Positions 36,191 through 47,527 of a stretch of DNA of 64,000 bases are shown here, piece by piece (position 1 is the stretch's first letter; each line of letters begins with the position of its first letter). The notes beneath the pieces are model-generated. The model was not told the DNA's origin and made no database searches. It saw nothing but the letters and a program-made list of their open reading frames with translations. The translations under genes and the position numbers were made by a program. Origin of the DNA: Cephalotus follicularis (taxonomy: Eukaryota; Streptophyta; Magnoliopsida; Oxalidales; Cephalotaceae); the NCBI GenBank assembly GCA_001972305.1, contig BDDD01001449.1:203042-267041 (forward strand), written 5' to 3'.

Positions 36191-37488
36191 ATAACACGAG
36201 AGATTAAAGAACGGGAGCCAACCTATAAGAGGCAATTAGTATCTGGTGTTTAGTATAGTATATTAAATAAAAGTAGTTCATAGGTGTAGGACTTTCAAGG
36301 TGCAAGCAACTATCAAAAACCTGAAAATTTTTAGAGTCAAAGGTAACAAGACTAAAAACTTCTACCTCAAAACTTTATTGAATTGATTGGATTAGCATGT
36401 GGATCCACCTTTATGTACTTGTTTTAAAAAGCATCGGCAAGGTGTGTGGCTAACATAGTTATTAAAGCGAATTTGAGACTAACATGTGAGATCATAGTAT
36501 ATGTTAAATCTATTTCAACCTTTCATTACATTACATGTCCAAATGACAAAAGAAAAAGTGTAAGCATCTAAGCTCCAAGTACATCATAAATGAAAATGAG
36601 TTTTAAAAAGCAAAAAATAATTCTTATTTTTAAATTAGCATATATGTAATGTGACATTGATATAACCTCATATTATATAAAATCATGTGTGCGTGAGGTA
36701 TAAGTATTTTTTGAAAAATTTATATAAAATACAGTAAAAAAAAATTAGTAGATGGATAGACTAGCATGAGCTGTTTTTTATATCAAAAAAATGAGAACGA
36801 TCTCACTTTAGCTACAACACCGTGAACAAGATACATATAACTTAGATACATCATTGAATATATATAAAACACATTTAATTTAATTTTAATGTAGAGATTA
36901 TTTTTCTTTTATAAGTAACCATTCTCTTAATCTTCGATGGGTAGCTAGAGATTACTTTATATTAATGTGGGGACAGATGTAATTAAACCAAAAGTGATAA
37001 TGAAAATAATAGAAATCGTTGAATTTTTTTTGACCCTTTTTGTCGTTAACTATATTTGATTAGACTAGGCACCTAATGATACCACACTTGCAAAGTTTTG
37101 TGGATAGCATTGAATGCCTTGATTCTCTTTTATCATTGATAATCATTTGTAATCCCCATACGGGGAATATAATTAAACACAAAGCATGAACCCACTTTGA
37201 TTATGGGAAATTTAAAGGACCACTTTAATTTTCCTTGTTTTTTCGACAGCACCCCTAGGCTTTATCAATTAATTATCATAAGTTTTGTGGGTTTTGTTTG
37301 TGTTGTTTTCTTGGTTGGAGGTTTTTAAGGGTAGAATGATAAGGATTCTGTTAATAAGTCGATTTATTGGTTTATTATTTAGTGTACTAATAAAAAAGAT
37401 GTTATATTTAATAAATTATATAGTGTTATTGAGAAAGTGAAAATAATTGATAAATAAAAAATATCTTTAACAAGTATCATAAATAGAG

Positions 37489-37648
37489 TAATACTATGGA
37501 TAATAACTAAAAAGCTACAGTAACTGTAGTAATTGTTGATGTGTTATAATAGAATGAGTGAAATTGAAGGGGACTATCATTAAATTAAATTAAAAAAATG
37601 TAATGTAGCAGTTACTTTTAATTTTTTTTAATTGTTGTCCATAATATT
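37489..37648. mobile_element. Short MITE-like element
   Basis: The left AATACTATGGATAATAA matches the reverse complement of the right end, AATATTATGGACAACAA, giving an element of about 160 bp. The internal part has the local palindrome CTACAGTAACTGTAG. No flanking duplication was resolved. Confidence 0.5.
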
Positions 37649-38867
37649 TTTTATTCTAAATGTATATGTTACCAAACCCTAATGATAAATAGATGCACAT
37701 TTCTTTTTTCATTAACTATTTTACCTTGGTAATCCCATCAACCGTAGTTATTATTATTATTATTATTCCACTCTTATTGACTTACGAGGTAAAATAGAGT
37801 AATAGATCTTTACCCTTTCTTTTGAAGTGACAAAATTGATGGTGAATATTGGTTCAAGCTGGAGTAGTCCAAATTTATTGGATATCATATGCAAAAATAT
37901 ACGCGTTTAAACATACGTATTTTTTGGATCCATATTGAACCCATTTATTTAAATGAGTAAATGAATATTTCTTAAAAAAATCATGGGAATTATAAATATA
38001 GTATAACGATTAATTATTTGATTTAAATTCATGAAATAAATCATAATGCATAGTCAAAAAATTAAATATAATTGAATTGGGTAAACGGGTAATGGGTTCA
38101 GATCTAATGGGCAACAGATGTAACAGGTTTGGGTTTAACGTGTAATAAGTATTTGCGTTTAAATGGATATTTTTTTAACTCAAATTCATTTATTTGGATT
38201 CGGATTAATTGAGTCCAACAAATTCGCTTTGTCGGCACTACTTCAAGGTCATATTTCGCAATTCTTTCAAATTTCTTTCCTTTAAACTATATATAACATT
38301 AGATTTATTTTGTTTAAATACGATAATTCCAGAAAATTATACGTAGGATACACGTGGTAATGCTTACTTGAGTAGTGGATATTACTTAACTGATAAAGAT
38401 TTTATATCCCAAATGAATCACAAAACCAGAAGATCTGATCCCAGCATATGTCAACTTTAAAAGCTCAAAATCTGACCGTAATTTTGTTTATTTTAAAAGA
38501 TTTTTACTGTTAATTGAGTAAATATGACTTTGCGAACTATTAATTTTAATTGTTTCACTAAGGAAAAAATAATTTAACTGTTTTTTTTTTGTTTCTAGAT
38601 TTTAAAAAATTATTTTTAGTTAAAATCAAAATATAAATGAGTTTAATATTTAAATTTTAAATTTATATAATCTTCATGAAAAACTAAACAAAAAATATTA
38701 AAAAATGAAATTATATAATTTTTTACTTTTAATTTAAACAGTTATCAAAACAATTAAAAACAAAAGTCTTAAACAAAAAATGTGGGTTTTTTTAATTAAT
38801 GATCAAACGACATTTGTTAAAATATGGAATTATTTATTATAAATATATTTATTATCTCGATAATATT

Positions 38868-41283
38868 TGTGACGCCCGGACCCAGATCCCCTGAAATCCG
38901 TCGAGCCCGCAACGAGGCCAAGCCTCCCATCAGAGACTCACCTCATAGGTTCAGCAGAACAGAGATTCAGAAAATACATTTATAATAGAAAATCTCTTCA
39001 AAACATAAAGAAAACAGAAAAATTTCTTGAAAAACTTGAAAATAATTCTAACTCTTAAAATTTTACGAAAATCGGGCATGTAGTATTCGTTTATAGGACT
39101 ATGCCCCCTGTAAAGAAAAGCACAGTTTTATAAATCACACTCCCGAAGGAGGAAACAGTTTATAAAATGGGCTCAGACCTCAGCAGATCACAATTTAAAA
39201 ACAGAAAACAAGTAATGGGTTGGGCTTTGCCTCAACCATATTAACAGAACATAAAGCTAAATTAGGGCTCCGCCCTTTCAAAACAAAACAAAAACAGTTA
39301 TGTAAAACCATAAGAAATGCAGAATTTAAAATGTTTATGCAATGATGCTATGCATGTGTTGACTCTGGTAGCATGCCCTATGTGGTCTCACCTCAGCAGA
39401 CAGACAGACTCCAGCTGACAGAGCTCGGCTGACTAACCTGTCAGAACTAAAAACAGAAAACAGAAGAGAGGGTTAGTCCACAGGACTAGTGAGATGGAAC
39501 AAAAGGCTCCGCAGAGTTTTGCTCGCATATAAATATCTTTGCAGAAAAGATATAACAAAAGTATAAAACTGAAACAGAGTTTTCAGAAATAGAAATCCAA
39601 ATACAGCATCAGATTTATAAAACAGATATAAAACGACTTAAACAGAAAATAAAAGCAAAACCGATTTAAAAACCGGTATTTTCAGAAATCAGCAGAAAAA
39701 CCAAGTCATTTCTTTCAAACAGATTTAAATCGTCAGATTTTCATATAAACATATATATGATAGTAACAGAGTTTATACAGAAAAATATATAAAGATGGCA
39801 TGGGGTCTACTAAGTAAGGTCGACGCCTGGGCCCCGTCGGGCCGAACGTCCAGCAGAAATAGTGGCAAGGACACCGTCGTGTCCAAGCATCAGCAGAAAT
39901 TCATACACGTGTAGACAAGCCTCTCATGGGCATCAGATACATATATATATATACAATACCGGGACTGCCATGCATCTAAACATATTTAAACAGATTCAGC
40001 AGATTCAGAAAACAGAATTTCAGATTTCAGAAAACAGAGACTCATCCGAGTCATCAAAACAGATTTAAAACAGATTTAAACAGATTGAGGAAATTATTTT
40101 CCTCATCGTATACAGATATAACAGAAAATAATGTCATAGTATGACTATAGCTGTGCGAGCATTTGAAAACAGTAAATGAAAGTTTCAGACATTAAAACTT
40201 TAACAGATTTCCAGAAACAGAGTAGATCCAAAATCATCCAGATACAGAAATAAAATAAGCAAACATGTTTAACCATTCAAATCATTTAAAAGCATTTCAG
40301 GGTAAAAAGGGTTAAAGAAAGCGTTCCACTCACAGTACAGACGAGCGAGTCCCTCGACCGGTGGCCTCCATGGCCGACCACAAAGGCAGGATCCTCTGCC
40401 AACAGACAGACAGACAGATAGACAGCAGACCATCAGAACTCAGACAGACTACAGACATCAGAACTCAAACACGTATCAAGACGTGAAATGCGTTAATGCA
40501 ATGAAATGCGTGCAGATGTCAGAAAATCATAACGACATATACGGTCGACAGAAACAGAATTCCGATTATTAAAACATCTTTTAAATCTCTTATTAAACAC
40601 TCTTTCGAAATCATTTAAAACAGTCCAAGTCCAAGTCCAAAATCATTAAAGTTAGTCCAAGTGGTTGTCCAGGTTATCCAATTCGAGTCATATAAGCATT
40701 TCATTGCCGTGACGACCACCGGAGGCGAAGGAATGAAGGAAAACGGCCGCGGAGGGAGAAGTGCTCGCCGGGCGCAAACGGCGCCGTTGCCGGCGTCGAG
40801 GCTGGGGCCGGTGTGATCGGGAGGTGATGGCGGTTCGACCCATACCCTCGCCGGCGTCAGATTGGCTCTGACGCCGACGACAGGAACAGAGAGAGAGAGA
40901 GAGATCGGGAGAGAGGAGAGAGAAAGCGGGAGGGATGGGAGAGATGGCAAAAATGAGCCAAAAATGACATTTCTCATATATATACAACTCAAAACGGACT
41001 GGATTTCGTCCAGAATTAAACCGATACGGACAAAAATCGGATATTTAGGACATACCACTTGGGCTATTTTCCGAAATCAGCAGCAGTTTCAGTAAAATAT
41101 TGTTCAATTTTCGGAAAGGCAAATTCATTTCTTATGCAGAAAACCATTAGAATAAAATCGTAAAAATTTAAATAATGCCATGATGCATATCATGAATGCC
41201 AGAAAACAGATTAACAGACCGACAGACAGATAGAAGTCACGTAGGCTTACAGACACAGTCCGTACAAGGACACGGATGTCACA
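38868..41283 (-). mobile_element. Solo LTR of a second, large LTR retrotransposon
   Basis: The 2416-bp unit starts TGTGACGCCCGGACCC and ends GGACACGGATGTCACA, so both ends are TG..CA, inside the five-base duplication ATATT (38863-38867 and 41284-41288). It has no gag or pol. Reading the - strand, TGTGACATCC at the start and GGGCGTCACA at the end resemble LTRs of the Tekay/Del chromovirus group; that lineage call is inference. The sequence is unusually rich in CAGAAAACAGA and CAGACAGA words and has a GC-rich island at about 40690-40870. The frames crossing that island look like composition artefacts. Confidence 0.8.
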
Positions 41284-41288
41284 ATATT

Positions 41289-44200
41289 TTTATTGATATT
41301 ATTTATTAATGAGTATAGTTACCACACTACTGCAAATGTTTAATTTTAGTTCTTCTGAGAACGAAAGTACTTTTATCAGGCTGGCTTGGAAAACTGCTAT
41401 ATACGGTATACTAATACAATTTATACATATAGTTAACCTTGAAAATTAACTATAAAATTTTACTCATATTTCTTAGGAAAGATTTTAAACATTTCAATCA
41501 TAGCAGTATTTTTTTTAATAAATAAATATGTATCGACTTGACTCTCTCGTTGCTTGTTTAGTGTTCCTTTATTCAAATTCCATCACTTTCTTTTTTGTTT
41601 TTTGTTTTTTTAAATGGAAATGCTTGTTAGTATAATCTGCATTGAACAAATGTTTCTAAAAAATAATATTTCAAGGTAAAAAGTTGTTAAATGAAATATC
41701 TTAAATGTGATTAATATTCTTCTATTGTTTGTATGGTCATGGTTTTTTGATATGATTTTCCGATAGACTCAATATTTGTTTGTTCACTTGCACATATTAG
41801 GGTTATAATACGATTCTCTGTATGGGTACAATATTCATTTGTTTACATTGTCCGTGAAGGTGATTGGAAGTATTAAAGTATCAACTTATCACATATTGGT
41901 TAAATATAAAAGAATTGTGCACTAGCAATTTTTAAAGAATTTTTTCTTGTCCATATGGGAAACTTTTAAGTATTTATTTTCTACAAACGCTTTTTGATAC
42001 TTTCAACAAGTATCATGTGTTTTCGTAAAAATCCAGAGATTGTTGGTAATCATTGATTCACGAAACTTGTGACGTGAAAAAGAGAAATCAAAGGGTTACT
42101 GGAGTCGGCTCAGGGGGACTCTCCAATGTTTAAATCAGACGAGGTAAGTTAATAAAAGGTAAATTAAGTATATGAGATGATGATTTTGTACCTAAAAGTC
42201 CCCTTATTTATATTGACTTACAGTCAAGTTTTAGTGTACTTCAACCCGTAAAACTTAGATTGTAGTGTTTATCTCAATCGAAGGCACTTCTTATCGAACT
42301 CGGGTTTGACTCTTGTAAAACCGTTTATTGCGATATTCAACATTATTGGTTTTCTGGCTCATCTTTGCGAAATTGCATATTCAAGTTAAAAAGCTATATA
42401 TTAAGTAAGATCCAATAATAATAATAACACTAATATTTTTTAAAAATATATTATTTCGGTTGTTGTGCAATAATCTGATATCCAAATGTATTTCTGTTAT
42501 TGTTTGGTATTTAATTTAAACTGTAACTCTTAATTATAATATTGCAAGCCATTTTTATCTAATTACTTGAGTTAACAATCTCAATTAAACCCATCACATT
42601 ACATTGTACAATCAATAAGGTGATTTTAAGTTAAATACCAAGTCTTATAAACTTGAATCTGTATTGTCAATTATGGTAACTTGACGGTGGTATTGGTTTA
42701 GACTTTTGGATTATTTCAATGGTAGTTCAAGTAGGGTCTCCCAAAAGTGAAAAGCAGTTGCCAGGTAGATGCTACTTATTCATAAAAAAGTGGCAACAAA
42801 AGCAGAGTGGATGGATCTGTTGACTCTGCTAATTTCATTAAAATGAGGTATCGGACTAAGACTTGTGTCTGTGGTTGATGCCATGAATAAGATGGTGACA
42901 TTGTTAATCGTGGACAAAATTATGGACTACTTGGGTGGTCTCGTCACGTAATTGTGAGATTTAAACACACCCAAGTTGGGTGACTCGGCCTTACCTAGCC
43001 AGAGCAGCAAAATCCCCATCCACCATTTTTTGCTGCTCTAGCCAAATCTCAACCATTGAAAAGCATTCTTTTAAATTGGGGAATACATGCAACGAAATTT
43101 GATAGTGATTTATTGCCTGGCTAGTTGTGGAATACATGCAACCAAATTGGGGTGCCAATGCATGTAGTAGACGTCTTACAACTTGTTGCCTAGTTAAATG
43201 CGAGTCTATAAAAGACAGACCATATTTTCTATCATGGTAGTGGTCTCTAGTTTTTTTTTTTTTTTTTAAATTTAGGTTTAAATAACCTTTTTTTTAAATT
43301 CAATTATTTATTATGATAATTTATACATATAAATCGTATATATCAATTTTTAAGTAAATTATACTAATTACAATTATAACTGTTAAATTTATTACGAGAA
43401 GATAAAATCATTTAGATAGATATATAGATATATATATATATATATATTAAATTCAATGATTTAATATAAAGATTATAATTAAGTAGTGTTTAATGATGAC
43501 TAGAGAGAGATAAGAGAATCGAATAGTGGCTTCGGATAAAGCATATGGCATCCCTTGTTATAAAAAAAAAAAAAAACAAAATCCAGTACTTCCGTTGTAC
43601 AGACTCCCTAACATTGTGATTGTTCATTTAGTGGGTTCACATGAATCCCATGTGAAATCTATCAAAATAGTGAAATCTCAATGGTAACAACTATGTCCTA
43701 CAGTAATAATAATTTTTTTCCTCTTTGTCCTAATCCTGTATTCAATATTGATGTCAAATCGACCTATTATTTACATTACTTCAGTAATTAGGAAGCTAGT
43801 TTGTTGATGCTTCAACAGAATTATGTCATAGCTAGATATTATTACTTCACTTGGATAGTACGCAAAATGCATGGATGATCATAATTAGCAGGCGAGTTAA
43901 GTGTTTTACTTTGTGTAATCCAAAGTTCATCCATTACTTTGAAAAACATAATGCCAAGAAGCTTCTATAACACAAGTACTTTGCTTTTTACATAGCGACG
44001 AATATGGTTAAACAGATAAAATTTCTTGGAAAGAACGCATTGCTATGAGTTGTTAAGGCATTTATCTAGATCAGGTGCTAATTAATGTATGAAGTAACTG
44101 TTGATACGTTTTTGACGTTCAAAGTAATTTAGTCAATAATGCATAAGCAAGTATGCATTACTTAGCAACATGTGAATCATAAGGAACACAAATTCTATCA

Positions 44201-45109
44201 CAATACAACATCACTTTCGAAATCAAAATGTATAAAACGAAGCCAGCCGGATGTATACTACATTTTTCCTGTTAAAGGTTAGAAGGTATTTAATATATTA
44301 TATATACGAGTATAAAGATTGCGGATCGAAAACTGAAATTATATATACGAGTTTGAAGATTGTGGATCAAAAACTGAGTAAAAAAAATCTCATTTTCAAA
44401 ATAATTGATTCACATGTAAAAGATAATACTTATGCGAGTTAATTTTGACAATTTATCAAAATTAGTTAAAAGTGAAAGACACATCTCTCATCCATTTTAA
44501 AAAAGGGAATGCAAGTTAAATCACGAGGTCGATTGAAAGCAAAATGTTTATAAACAGATCCAAGTTAAACATGAATGAGGATTGATTCTTAATTAATTCC
44601 TCTCTCAAGAAATCCATAACAAACTTTATTTTCATTACTTGGCTTCTCACTGTAATATTATCCATGGATAATTTGTGATTTTTTCATTGTATTTTTTGAT
44701 TTAATTTGTTCTTAGACTTGGTATGGTAATGTTATAATGTATTACGCTGTGAAAAATTGTTGTGTTATGCGTTGTCGTATTATATGGTATTGTGCTTGAA
44801 AATATTTAAGAAAATGAATATTAAATGTAACGAGTGAAATAAACATATTAAGTAAATATTTAATATATATGTGAATTAAAATATTTAAATAAATCTCACT
44901 ATATTTATGCACTACTAAAATTCAATTTTGATTAACCAAAGAGAACAGTAAATTCAACTATTTAATTTACAAAATAAAAATTACGTACTCTTCGTTATTC
45001 TCTAATTTGTATTATTCAATAATTTAGTTACATTTCCCGCGCTATAACCTCCTTTAAAACCCCACAAAAACCCATCCAAAACCATCAACTCCATGGACAA
45101 CTATCATGC
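41289..45109. other. Gene-free AT-rich spacer upstream of the PPR gene
   Basis: No coding region is supported. The part 42041-42400 resembles a decayed LTR (AGGGGGACTCTCCAATGTTTAAA, then a TATTTATA-like box), but ends and duplication could not be defined. Direct repeats of GGAATACATGCAAC occur at 43081 and 43131. A 41-bp tandem duplication lies at 44301-44380. TA-rich and poly-T tracts occur near 43430 and 43253. Confidence 0.5.
44301..44380. repeat. Two-copy tandem repeat, about 41 bp
   Basis: TATATACGAGTATAAAGATT at 44301 recurs as TATATACGAGTTTGAAGATT at 44342. Both are followed by GGATC and AAAACTGA. The repeat is non-coding. Confidence 0.8.
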
Positions 45110-45113
45110 ATGA
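45093..45113 (+). promoter_or_regulatory. Upstream ORF whose stop overlaps the PPR start codon
   Basis: An AUG at 45093 opens a six-codon frame (MDNYHA) and its TGA at 45111-45113 overlaps the PPR AUG at 45110 as ATGA. A further out-of-frame AUG lies at 45106. Such overlap can couple termination to reinitiation and lower translation. Whether this leader is transcribed is not shown. Confidence 0.45.
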
Positions 45114-47527
45114 AGAAACTCAATACAAGCACTACTACTGCTCTCCCTCTAATCAAAACCCTAATAACCCAAAACCATCACCCACAAGCCCTAAGATCCT
45201 CCCTCTCTCTCCACTCTCCCATCCTCACTGACCAAATCTACTCTCTCTTCATCAAAAAAGGCCACCCTCTTGACCCAATCCTCTCCACCACTCTCATCAC
45301 CCACTTCTCCAAACTTGGCCACCTCTCAAGCGCTCTCACTTTCCTTTTCGACACCCCACGCCCCGATGTGATCACTTTCAACGCCACCATTTCAGGGCTT
45401 GCCCGTTTTCGCCAACCCGGGCCCGTTTTTGAGCTCTTTAATAGGTTAAGACAGTGGGATTTAGTGCCTGATGTGTTCACTTTTAGTTCTTTAGTTAAGG
45501 TTTGTGAGAGTCTGAGAGAAAATGAGAGTGCACATTGTGTTTGTTTGATGTTGGGGTTTGGTTTTAATGCTTTTGTGGTTAGTGGGTTGATTGAGAACTA
45601 TGCAAAAAGTGGGGCTTTGGGGTCAGCTGAGAGGTGTTTTAGGGAGTGTTTGGATATGGACAATGTGGTTTTCACTGCTATGATTTGTGGGTATGTGTGG
45701 AATGAGGAATTTGATATGGCAAAAGAGGTTTTCGTGGAGATGATAGGCTTAGGTTTTGAAGTGAATGAGTTTAGCTTGAGTGGATTGATGGGTGCATTGT
45801 TTCATGTGAGAGAAGGGGAGCAGATTCATGGGTTTGGTGTCAAGATGGGTTTTTTGTGTGGTGGTTCAATTCATTTGAGCAACGCAGTTACGAGTATGTA
45901 TAATAGGTGCGGGAGGAAATTAAGTGCTGTTATGGTGTTTGATGAAATTTCTGAGCCGGATGTTTTTTCTTGGACTGAGAGGATTGGGGCTTCTTATGAT
46001 AGCATGGAAGCTCTGAAATTGTTTAATGATTTGCATGGTAGAGGCTTGGAGATGAACGAGTATATAGTGACTACTGTTTTGTCTGCAGTTGGACATGAGA
46101 TGATGTTGAAATCCGGTAAGCAAATTCAAGCACTTTGTCACAAGGCAGGGTATTTGGATGCTGTTTCTGTTGGAAATGCATTGATTTCCATGTATGGGGA
46201 ATGCAGTTGTATGGATGATGCTAGGTGTGTTTTTGATAATATGGCTTTTCGAGATTTTGTTTCATGGAATTCACTAATTGCTGGATATTCTGGGAATAGA
46301 CTTGTTACCCAGGCTCTTGAGGTGTTATCTAAGATGCGTGATTTGTTGATACGACTTAATAATTATACCATAGCTAGCATTCTTGAAGTTGTGTCATACT
46401 TGAATTCATTAACACTGGCAGTGCAGATCCATTCATGTATGATTAAAACTAATTTCATGTTAGATGAATCCATGGTATCTTGCTTGATCACAACATATGG
46501 GAGATGCAGTGGAATTGATGAATCAAAAAGGGTATTTTTTGAGATTGATAAGATCAATGTGGTACATATTAATGCGATGACATCTACTTTGGTTCATGCT
46601 GGGTTTCACGCTGATGCTGTGGAACTGTTTCAAATTACACGGAGCTCTTGTATTGAAGTGGACAATACAACTTTTAGTATTATCCTGAAAGCTTGTGGTG
46701 CCTTGACTGATCTGGGCCAGGGAAGTGCAATTCATTCACTGGCTCTTAAATTAGGATTTGTTGAGGATATCTATGTTGGAAGTGCTATTATCGACATTTA
46801 CTGTAAGTGTGGAAGCATAGGTGATGCAGAGAAAGCTTTCAGAGGAACATCTAGACACAATTTGGCTGCTTGCAATGCTATGATGATGGGTTATGCCCAA
46901 CATGGTCATCATCATGACGTTTTCAAGCTTCATAAAGAGATGTCTGAATTTGGAATAGAACCTGACGAGATAACTTATCTTGGAGTACTTACTTCATGCT
47001 GTCATGCAGGGCTAGTGGAAGAAGCCCATACTTATTTATATTCTATGTTTGAGTTTCATGGAGTAATCCCACATTTAGAACATTACGCCTGCATGGTTGA
47101 TCTGCTGGGTCGAGTAGGACTCCTGGAAGATGCAAAGAGAACCATAGATCAAATGACCATTCAACCTGATGCTCGTATATGGCAAATTCTTCTATCAGCC
47201 TGCAACATTCACGGAAATGTTGACCTGGGCAGAGTTGCAGCAAGTAAACTCTTTGAGTTGCAGCCTGATAATGAATCTGCTTATGTTCTTCTCTCCAATT
47301 TGTATGCCTCAGCTGGTATGTGGAATGCTACGGGAAAATTGAGAAAGGAAATGAAAGAAAAAGTTATCCGTAAAGAACCGGGTTCTAGCTGGATTCAAGT
47401 TGGTGGATCCACGCATTACTTTTTTGCTGATGACATGTCACATCCTGACACTAAAGAAATTTTTGCGGAGCTCTTAAGGTTGTGCAAGCAAATATCACCA
47501 GATCAGGAAGAGTTGGTGCTTTTTTGA
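45110..47527 (+). CDS. Pentatricopeptide repeat protein, PLS class with E/E+ extension
   Basis: A single intronless frame encodes 805 residues, typical of plant PPR genes. The N-terminus (MKKLNTSTTTALPLIKTL) is poor in acidic residues, as expected for import into mitochondria or plastids. Repeats of about 31-36 residues fill residues 60-700, for example DVITFNATISGLARF, DNVVFTAMICGYVWNEEFDMAKEVFVEMI, DFVSWNSLIAGYSGN and HNLAACNAMMMGYAQHGHHHDVFKLHKEMSEFGIEPDEITYLGVLTSCCHAGLVEEA. The end has the E motif (PDARIWQILLSACNIHGNVDLGR, YVLLSNLYASAGMW, KEPGSSWIQVGGSTHYFFADDMSHP) and stops at LVLF with no DYW deaminase domain. PLS-E proteins bind organelle RNA and help select cytidines for editing, recruiting a deaminase in trans; the target here cannot be read reliably. 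Other PPR roles such as splicing remain possible. Confidence 0.93.
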   Translation: MKKLNTSTTTALPLIKTLITQNHHPQALRSSLSLHSPILTDQIYSLFIKKGHPLDPILSTTLITHFSKLGHLSSALTFLFDTPRPDVITFNATISGLARFRQPGPVFELFNRLRQWDLVPDVFTFSSLVKVCESLRENESAHCVCLMLGFGFNAFVVSGLIENYAKSGALGSAERCFRECLDMDNVVFTAMICGYVWNEEFDMAKEVFVEMIGLGFEVNEFSLSGLMGALFHVREGEQIHGFGVKMGFLCGGSIHLSNAVTSMYNRCGRKLSAVMVFDEISEPDVFSWTERIGASYDSMEALKLFNDLHGRGLEMNEYIVTTVLSAVGHEMMLKSGKQIQALCHKAGYLDAVSVGNALISMYGECSCMDDARCVFDNMAFRDFVSWNSLIAGYSGNRLVTQALEVLSKMRDLLIRLNNYTIASILEVVSYLNSLTLAVQIHSCMIKTNFMLDESMVSCLITTYGRCSGIDESKRVFFEIDKINVVHINAMTSTLVHAGFHADAVELFQITRSSCIEVDNTTFSIILKACGALTDLGQGSAIHSLALKLGFVEDIYVGSAIIDIYCKCGSIGDAEKAFRGTSRHNLAACNAMMMGYAQHGHHHDVFKLHKEMSEFGIEPDEITYLGVLTSCCHAGLVEEAHTYLYSMFEFHGVIPHLEHYACMVDLLGRVGLLEDAKRTIDQMTIQPDARIWQILLSACNIHGNVDLGRVAASKLFELQPDNESAYVLLSNLYASAGMWNATGKLRKEMKEKVIRKEPGSSWIQVGGSTHYFFADDMSHPDTKEIFAELLRLCKQISPDQEELVLF

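Larger units (their letters stand above)
33445..38862. other. Gene-free spacer upstream of the GT31-type gene
   Basis: No credible coding region is seen. The stretch contains an AAT microsatellite (34251-34308), a hAT element (35743-36190), a short MITE-like element (about 37489-37648) and, at about 37850-38220, sequence rich in GGGTAA and TGGGTTC words typical of decayed hAT ends. The first few hundred bases should include the promoter of the GT31-type gene. Confidence 0.5.

Noticed and set aside
40615..41058. 147-residue - strand frame rich in Ser/Leu/Pro
   Set aside because: It lies wholly inside the 2.4-kb solo LTR, follows the GA repeat and GC island, and has no domain-like pattern.
42041..42400. 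Possible further solo LTR
   Set aside because: Some phrases resemble LTR sequence, but neither the TG..CA ends nor a target duplication could be established.
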